From positions 632,027 to 647,757 of the forward strand of contig MU646456.1 of NCBI GenBank assembly GCA_026770585.1: 15,731 bases of DNA, in the 5' to 3' direction. The notes under the pieces were generated by a model. The model did no database searches. It had not been told where the DNA came from and saw only the letters and a program-made list of their open reading frames with translations. Shown piece after piece: positions 8,801-12,600 of this stretch. Both the position numbers and the translations under genes were made by a program. The stretch's first letter is position 1; the number at the start of each line of letters is the position of its first letter. The DNA comes from Baffinella frigidus. Lineage: Eukaryota; Cryptophyceae; Cryptomonadales; Baffinellaceae.

Positions 8801-9304
8801 TTTTTCGCTCTTAGCTGCTCCTGCGGAGCTTGCCCCAGCCCCACCATCCCCAGTCGTGCTGCTGGAGCCTTCCCCCGTCGCCTTTACATCCGTGCTGGTG
8901 AGACCATTCGCCGCCCCTCCAGCCGCGGCAGGCTGCTGAGCCGCTTTGTCGGCGCCCTTGGACCCTCCCGCTGACCCCCCCACCCAGACTGAACGCTTGC
9001 TCACACCTTGCCCGCTGTCTGTTCGATGGGGCTCTGACCCCGCCTTGCGTTTCACAGGAACGATGGGCCGGTTCACCCCCGAAGTAAATGTCTGCACGTA
9101 CGAAGTGGTGGTACTAGGCGCAGCCGCGTCATCGGCCTTGCTCCGGTCAATCTCAAGATTGATGGAAAGGACATCTGCTGACGAGGGCCGAGATGCAGCT
9201 TGATCTCCAGAGGACAGGTTATCACCCGCCTCGACGCTCTTCTCATCCACGTTGAAGGTCGGAAGCGCAGCCACAGCGCTGAGGAGCGCCATCCCGGTCG
9301 ACAT
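5131..9304 (-). CDS. Three-exon gene of unknown function (378 aa model)
   Basis: Exons on the minus strand are 9304-8348 (codons 1-319), 6617-6537 (27 codons) and 5229-5131 (32 codons and TAG). Both junctions are phase 0 and GT-AG: donors GTCCGT and GTTCAT, acceptors GGGCAG and GACCAG, each with CTGAC about 23-26 bases upstream. The ATG at 9302-9304 is chosen because an in-frame TGA lies 24 bases upstream. Residues 1-30 are mildly hydrophobic near the start. Residues 30-182 are low-complexity (Ser, Thr, Ala, Gly) with a KRK cluster near 85. From about 183 the protein looks folded: FEAFLRAADAVLRPRSE, ENLISLTHEDISEITGMTGE, PGATLVFPGVHELIKSDGW. A basic GIKKKRG segment follows, then FEYEFDEDTMLKNKDWLKRG at the C-terminus. 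I do not recognise the family. Exon 1 is well supported by GC-rich codon use; the two small exons rest on phase, splice signals and composition, and extra exons could be missing. It is divergently arranged with the plastid-protein gene at 9643. Confidence 0.65.
5628..5785. repeat. Palindromic MITE with 9-bp target duplication
   Basis: Arms TCTAGCTCTGTCCCACTTCG and complement flank an inner pair around AAATTTCTCAGG and CCTGAGAAATTT. It is flanked by TGTGGGTAG (5619-5627) and TGTGGGAAG (5786-5794). The other duplication unit supplies the empty site (TGTGGGTAGGATGG at about 5320), so this is an insertion with a 9-bp duplication, a length typical of Mutator-like elements. Confidence 0.88.
5867..6057. 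repeat. PAL-E-type MITE
   Basis: Begins TAGAGCGATTCCGGGAAATG and ends with the matching CATTTCCCGAAACCGCTCTA. Inner arms contain GCCGCTTTTTGGTTTGCTG and its partner. The arms are less perfect than at 3699-3894. TA lies at both ends. Confidence 0.87.
6118..6215. repeat. Decayed palindrome with PAL-A-like core
   Basis: The core CCTAGGGTGGTCCTATGC and CATAGCCCTACCGTAGGACA resembles the PAL-A core, but the outer arms (TGTCCTTAATTTCGAG, CTTTGTAGGGGG) are eroded. Confidence 0.45.
6229..6404. repeat. PAL-D MITE, copy 2
   Basis: Termini AGAGGCTATCCATGCGAACA and TGTTCGCATGGATAGCCTCG are complementary; the outermost left bases have decayed. A separate perfect hairpin, TGATCACGTTTCCGTACGGA, is at 6276-6322. 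The right interior (ACTGACTTTTGGCGTGTTTC and CAATAATCCAATAATTGACT) also occurs at 11562-11604. Confidence 0.9.
6441..6536 (-). repeat. PAL-G MITE, one-armed copy ending at the exon border
   Basis: This holds only the centre and one arm: TTTTTGGTCCTAGGACC, GGCCTACGGTAGGAGG, CCCCATTTTCAGGCC, then GTTAGCCCATGAAC. On the minus strand the terminus reads GTTCATGGGCTAACGGCC and starts at the donor of exon 2 of the minus-strand gene. An 11-bp repeat, ACCTGGTCGAC, stands at 6414-6424 and 6535-6545 on either side. Confidence 0.85.
6770..6937. repeat. PAL-G MITE, copy 2 (complete)
   Basis: Begins GTTCATAGGCTAACGGCCTG and ends with the complement CAGGCCGTTACCCTATTA. Inner arms contain GCCTAGGACCTCCTACCGTA and its partner. 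It lies in intron 1 of the minus-strand gene. Confidence 0.92.
6987..7109 (-). repeat. PAL-A MITE, copy 7
   Basis: Foldback of 123 bp with the core in reverse orientation (CAGTAGGCCTATATGCCTAG). The termini carry one change each (TACAGGGGTACA and GGTAGCCCTGTA). TA lies at both ends. It is the only intact PAL-A within the minus-strand gene. Confidence 0.92.
7223..7435. repeat. Palindromic MITE with GCAATAATGGCTCCAAGCC arms
   Basis: The left arm (ACGCCTTCGTCTAGCAATAA, TGGCTCCAAGCCC) pairs with the right arm (GGGGCTTGGAGCCATTATTG, CTTGACGAAGGCGT). Each arm contains its own hairpin, GTACAAATTTTGTAC or GTACAAAATTTGTAC. One copy is in the window, in intron 1 of the minus-strand gene. Confidence 0.9.
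7514..7593. repeat. Eroded PAL-A relative
   Basis: CTACAGGGATACCTCGTGTG followed by TAAGAAAACGC matches the PAL-A left arm with several changes. GCGTTTTCTTA at 7576-7586 could be the remains of the right arm. The core is replaced by unrelated sequence. Confidence 0.5.
7611..7720 (+). repeat. Direct repeat of TGGGGTTTATCCCCAGATCTG around a PAL-K half-copy
   Basis: The unit GGGGTTTATCCCCAGATCTG occurs at about 7612-7631 and 7700-7719. Between the copies lies TATGTAAAGTCACTCCGGCT, which belongs to the PAL-K hairpin family. The repeat is itself a short GGGGTTTATCCCC palindrome. Confidence 0.75.
7770..7932. repeat. PAL-G-related MITE, diverged
   Basis: It begins TAATAGGGTAACGGC and ends GGCCGTTGCCCTACGAAG. 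The inner arms GGGTAGTCGAGC and GCTCAACTACCC and the centre CCTACGGCCTACCGTAG follow the PAL-G plan with many substitutions. Confidence 0.75.
7949..8108. repeat. Palindromic MITE, CCACGCCACGATGACCTGTG arms
   Basis: Left arm CCACGCCACGATGACCTGTG with ACCAACTTG pairs with right arm CAAGTTGGTGCACAGGTCAT and CGTGGCGTGG. The inner segment has GTCCGGAATCCGGAC and an AAGTTGAC/TTGACTTT pair like PAL-F. It lies in intron 1 of the minus-strand gene. Confidence 0.9.
8121..8177 (-). other. tRNA-like 5' half (A-box) fragment
   Basis: Read on the minus strand, GTCGGTAGCCTAATGGATAA followed by GGCACC has a good polymerase III A-box and a D-arm (GCC/GGC) like algal and plant tRNA-Arg. The expected anticodon stem does not pair, and the following GGTTATGAGCCCTC is a poor B-box. 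It may be a decayed tRNA or the head of a SINE. Confidence is low. Confidence 0.25.
8229..8347. repeat. PAL-I MITE, copy 2, abutting exon 1 of the minus-strand gene
   Basis: Termini AGCCACCAGAAGTGAACCAA and TTGGTTCTCTTGTGGTGGTT match copy 1 at 727-865. On the minus strand it starts within about 8 bases of the modelled donor GTCCGT. If the intron were retained, the frame would run through the element and stop at 8159, adding 62 residues. Confidence 0.8.
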
Positions 9305-9642
9305 ATCGCGCCAAGTGAGACAGCGTCACACTCCACGGAGAACGACAACCTCGCCTCGGCGGTTGATGAGATGAGGAGTCAAGTGGCTGGAGCAACACAA
9401 GCTGCAGCGCGTGGTGTGGGCGATGGCACGGCGCTGGGAGTAACTGCCTGGGACTTTTTGGAGAGCACGCTCCCTGCGAACCCCCCGTAGCACAGAGGTC
9501 CCTCGTTTGCGGTAGAGATTTTCGTTGACTTTTGATTAGTCAACCCGAGACGCAAAACTCAAAAGTGAATTCTTTTTTCAGTTTGTAAAGTTTCGATACA
9601 GGAAAAATCGGTTTTGAAAACTCGTAACCTGGAATCCTGAAA
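9305..9642. promoter_or_regulatory. Head-to-head intergenic region, candidate bidirectional promoter
   Basis: 338 bp separate the start codon of the minus-strand gene from that of the plastid-protein gene. A 7-base palindrome, GTTGACT/AGTCAAC (9524-9544), lies about 100 bp before the plus-strand ATG. The last 100 bases are AT-richer than their surroundings. I see no clear TATA box. A 49-codon open stretch at about 9344-9490 lacks the GC3 bias of the real exons. Confidence 0.35.
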
Positions 9643-12600
9643 ATGCGCCCCGCCGCCCTGCTCTTGGCGCTCTGCGCGCCCGCCGTGGCGTTGGCGTTCA
9701 TGACCGCAGTGCCTGGAGCGTCTCTGGCGTCGTTGTCTGGATCCGCGGCTATTTCTCGCCACACACACACCGTCCGCAGCCTTCGCGCGGCGGGGGCCGC
9801 CCCCCGCCTGCGCATGGCGGGCGGGCCCGCGGAGGCCACGGAGACGGTGGCGCCGAGTGCGCTTGTTTCGGTAACACACCGGTCTCACGATGCCGGCTTT
9901 TTTTTGGCGCACTCTTTTGCTCCATCGTTGAGTAAGCAGGGGTCGCCCGGGTCTGACGCTTTGGGTTGAGCTGTGCAGCTGTTCAAGGAAGAGATGGCGG
10001 ACTGGGGCCTCGTTCGGTGGATCCTCGTGAATCCCAGCGGCTCGGTAAGGCTGTCCCATGGCCGCATCGATTCTCTCAGTCATCGCTACCCGGCGTCCCT
10101 ACCGCGTAACACATGTAGAGCGTACCCCCCTTCAAAGGGTGCGAGCGTCTGGGGAGAGGGACCATGATCACGAACGATGGAGCGGGGTTAGCGTGCATGA
10201 TCACGAGCTGCTGCAAATAGGAGCGAACCGCAGGTGAGCAGCCCCCGGGTCCAAGCGACTGTCTTGGCCTTGTCGGCTGAGGTGGCACCTGCACTGCGGG
10301 GTTCTAATCCGGGAACAAGTGTTTTTCTTGTAAAAATATGCAAGGCAAATTACCACACGTAGGTCACGTCCCGAAGCATTTGTGTAGTAATTTTCATGAG
10401 TTCGTCCTGCGAGACCCACTTTGTCTTCTCACACTTTCCTTCCGCACCCTGGCACAGGTGCTGGAGACGACCGCCCAGATGGGCATGGGGACCAACCTCT
10501 TCACCATCCCGGGCAAGGGCACGTATTGCACAATCTCCACCGCGGATAAGCTCTTCGAGTCAGCCCCCCGCCCCTGGCCCTCCTAGAGCCAATCCGGTAG
10601 GACTTGGCCAAAGCGAAGTTCGAACTAGCGAGATTGCGAACTTCTAGATGGACTCTTTTGGACATGTAGTGTTTTAAATTCAAATTTTGCAGTACAAATC
10701 GGTGTTTACTAATAATAACGGTCCATCTAGAAGTTCGCAATCTCGCTAGTTCGAAGTTCGCTCTGGCCAAGTCCTACCAGATTGGCTCTATTGAAGCTGT
10801 TGGAGCTTTGTTGCACTCTTCTCTTCTTCATTACTCTCGATACAGGTCCTAGATAGGCCCTTTAGCCTTGAGTTGAGTGATACAATGTCTATGAGCCTCA
10901 AGAACGAGCCCGCACCGGAGATGAAAATACTGCGTCAAAAGTCATCTTTCGTCAAAAGTCGGCCCATTGACCTAAGACGCAGTAAATTCGCTCTAAATTG
11001 GAGCTTTAATGCACGTCGTATGGCAGCACGCACGTTTCTTTGTCCGCTGGCCGGAGACCCAACTTGAGTCCCAAGTCACTCCCTGCCTTCATCTCCGCAA
11101 AAGTATTAATTAATTGTTTTTGGCGCAACGAAATTTACTACACAAATGCTCTACTATTACTTTTATGAGCAAATCGTGTAGTAATTTTCGTTGCCCAAAA
11201 ACAATTAGTCACTCCCTGCCTGCGACCCTTGTAGCAGCCAGCGGAGTCTAATCTCCATACAAGTATTAATTAATTGCGTTTCGCAACGAAAATTACTACA
11301 CGATTTGCTCATAAAAGTAATAGTAAAGCGTTTGTGTAGTAAATTTCGTTGCACCAAAAGCAATTAATTAATACTTTTGTGGAGATGAAGTCGAAAGCTC
11401 TGCCTCAGTTGTGCTGGGCTCTGCATTCAATACATTTAGATCCTCTTTGTACCACATCGTTTGTACGTTATTTAGATTCTCTTTGTACTGGAGCGTTTCC
11501 GCTCAAAAGATTACGAGGCACGTCAGCCCCGGATATCCGGTGTAACGTGCCCAACAATTACTGACTTTTGGCATGTTTCCAAAGAAACAATCCAATAATT
11601 AACTTAAGAACGCTCCTCGAAGTGCCACTTAGCAGCCACCGGGGGCTTCACGGATACAGTCCATCTAAACCGTCTGTACTATAATCTTATCCATTTGCAT
11701 TGGATTCTAACCGCATTTTCCCCGGATATCCGGGGGGAAAGGAACTCGGCCGCTGCTAAGTGGTTCTGAGTGGTACGTTGTTTTTATCTCAGAAAAGGGA
11801 TTTTTAAATTCGTTTTCTTAAGTCAACTTCCCTTCAAATTTGTCAACTTATGCGCAGAGAAAAGAATAAGTTGACGAATTTGTACAGGAATTGACTTAAG
11901 AAAACGAATTTTAAAATCCCTTTTCTGAGATAAGTTTAGATGCTCGTTGTGCTGGCGCGTTTGTACCTCCGGATCTGAATGTATTGAATGAGGAGCCCAG
12001 ATCAACTGTGGCAGAGGTAGACAGATAGTCAAGCGCAAAACCTCCTCTCAGCACACTAATAGGGTAACGGCCTGAAAACGGGGTAGTTAGGCCTACGGCA
12101 TTGCCTAGGACCTCCTATTGTAGGCCGAGACTTTTTGGTCCTAGGATCCCTCGGCCTACGGTAGGAGGTCCTAGGCAATGCCGTATGCCTAACTGCCCCA
12201 TTTTCAGGCCGTTAGCCTATGAACACTGAGAGAGAGACGCTTGAACCTCGCGTGACGAACTTTTATAGGGAAACTCCTGGAAAGTTCAGTAGTTTCCCCA
12301 CGGATTTAGGTAGGACCTACCTACCGTAGGCCGTAGGGCTCCTAGGACCAAAATATCCTAGGATGTTGGCCTACGGTAGGAGGTCCTAGGCGATGCCGTA
12401 GGAGAAACTACCGAACTTTCCAAGAGTTTTACGACGAACTTCGCACGGCAGGTGCCACATCAACATGGACAAGGCCAAGTCCGTCGTGTGGTCCCAGGAG
12501 CCTGCCAAGGTGTGGCTCTCCCCTGTTGGCAGCAGTTCGCCAGCAGCCTGCACGCTATCCAAAGTGGGAAAGGGTTAAGCCAACTTAATAGCGGCGCAAC

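Larger units (their letters stand above)
11398..12018. repeat. Large inverted-repeat element carrying nested MITEs
   Basis: The left arm (CTCTGCCTCAGTTG, GGGCTC, CATTCAATACATTTAGATCC) pairs with the right arm (GGATCTGAATGTATTGAATG, GAGCCC, CAACTGTGGCAGAGG). Between them lie complete PAL-J and PAL-F elements. The left interior repeats TTAGATYCTCTTTGTAC twice and shares ACTGACTTTTGGC with PAL-D copy 2. The arms are more diverged than those of the nested elements, as expected if they are older. Confidence 0.85.

Noticed and set aside
8379-8939. 186-codon plus-strand open frame
   Set aside because: It is antisense to exon 1 of the minus-strand gene. GC-rich codons there leave the opposite strand open. 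The minus frame is longer, starts after an in-frame stop and has a plausible folded C-terminal part.
9344-9490. 49-codon plus-strand open stretch ending in TAG, possible exon
   Set aside because: It lacks the GC3 bias of the supported exons, has no partner exon in phase, and lies where the 5' UTR and promoter of two divergent genes are expected.
10285-10315. GGTTCTAATCC resembling a tRNA B-box
   Set aside because: No A-box at a suitable distance and no cloverleaf could be drawn around it.
10873-11067. 64-codon plus-strand frame within intron 3, possible extra exon
   Set aside because: Exons 3 and 4 already join in phase (GA + G) into an unbroken ChuX/HutX-like segment. No acceptor/donor pair around this frame keeps both phases with a sensible protein.
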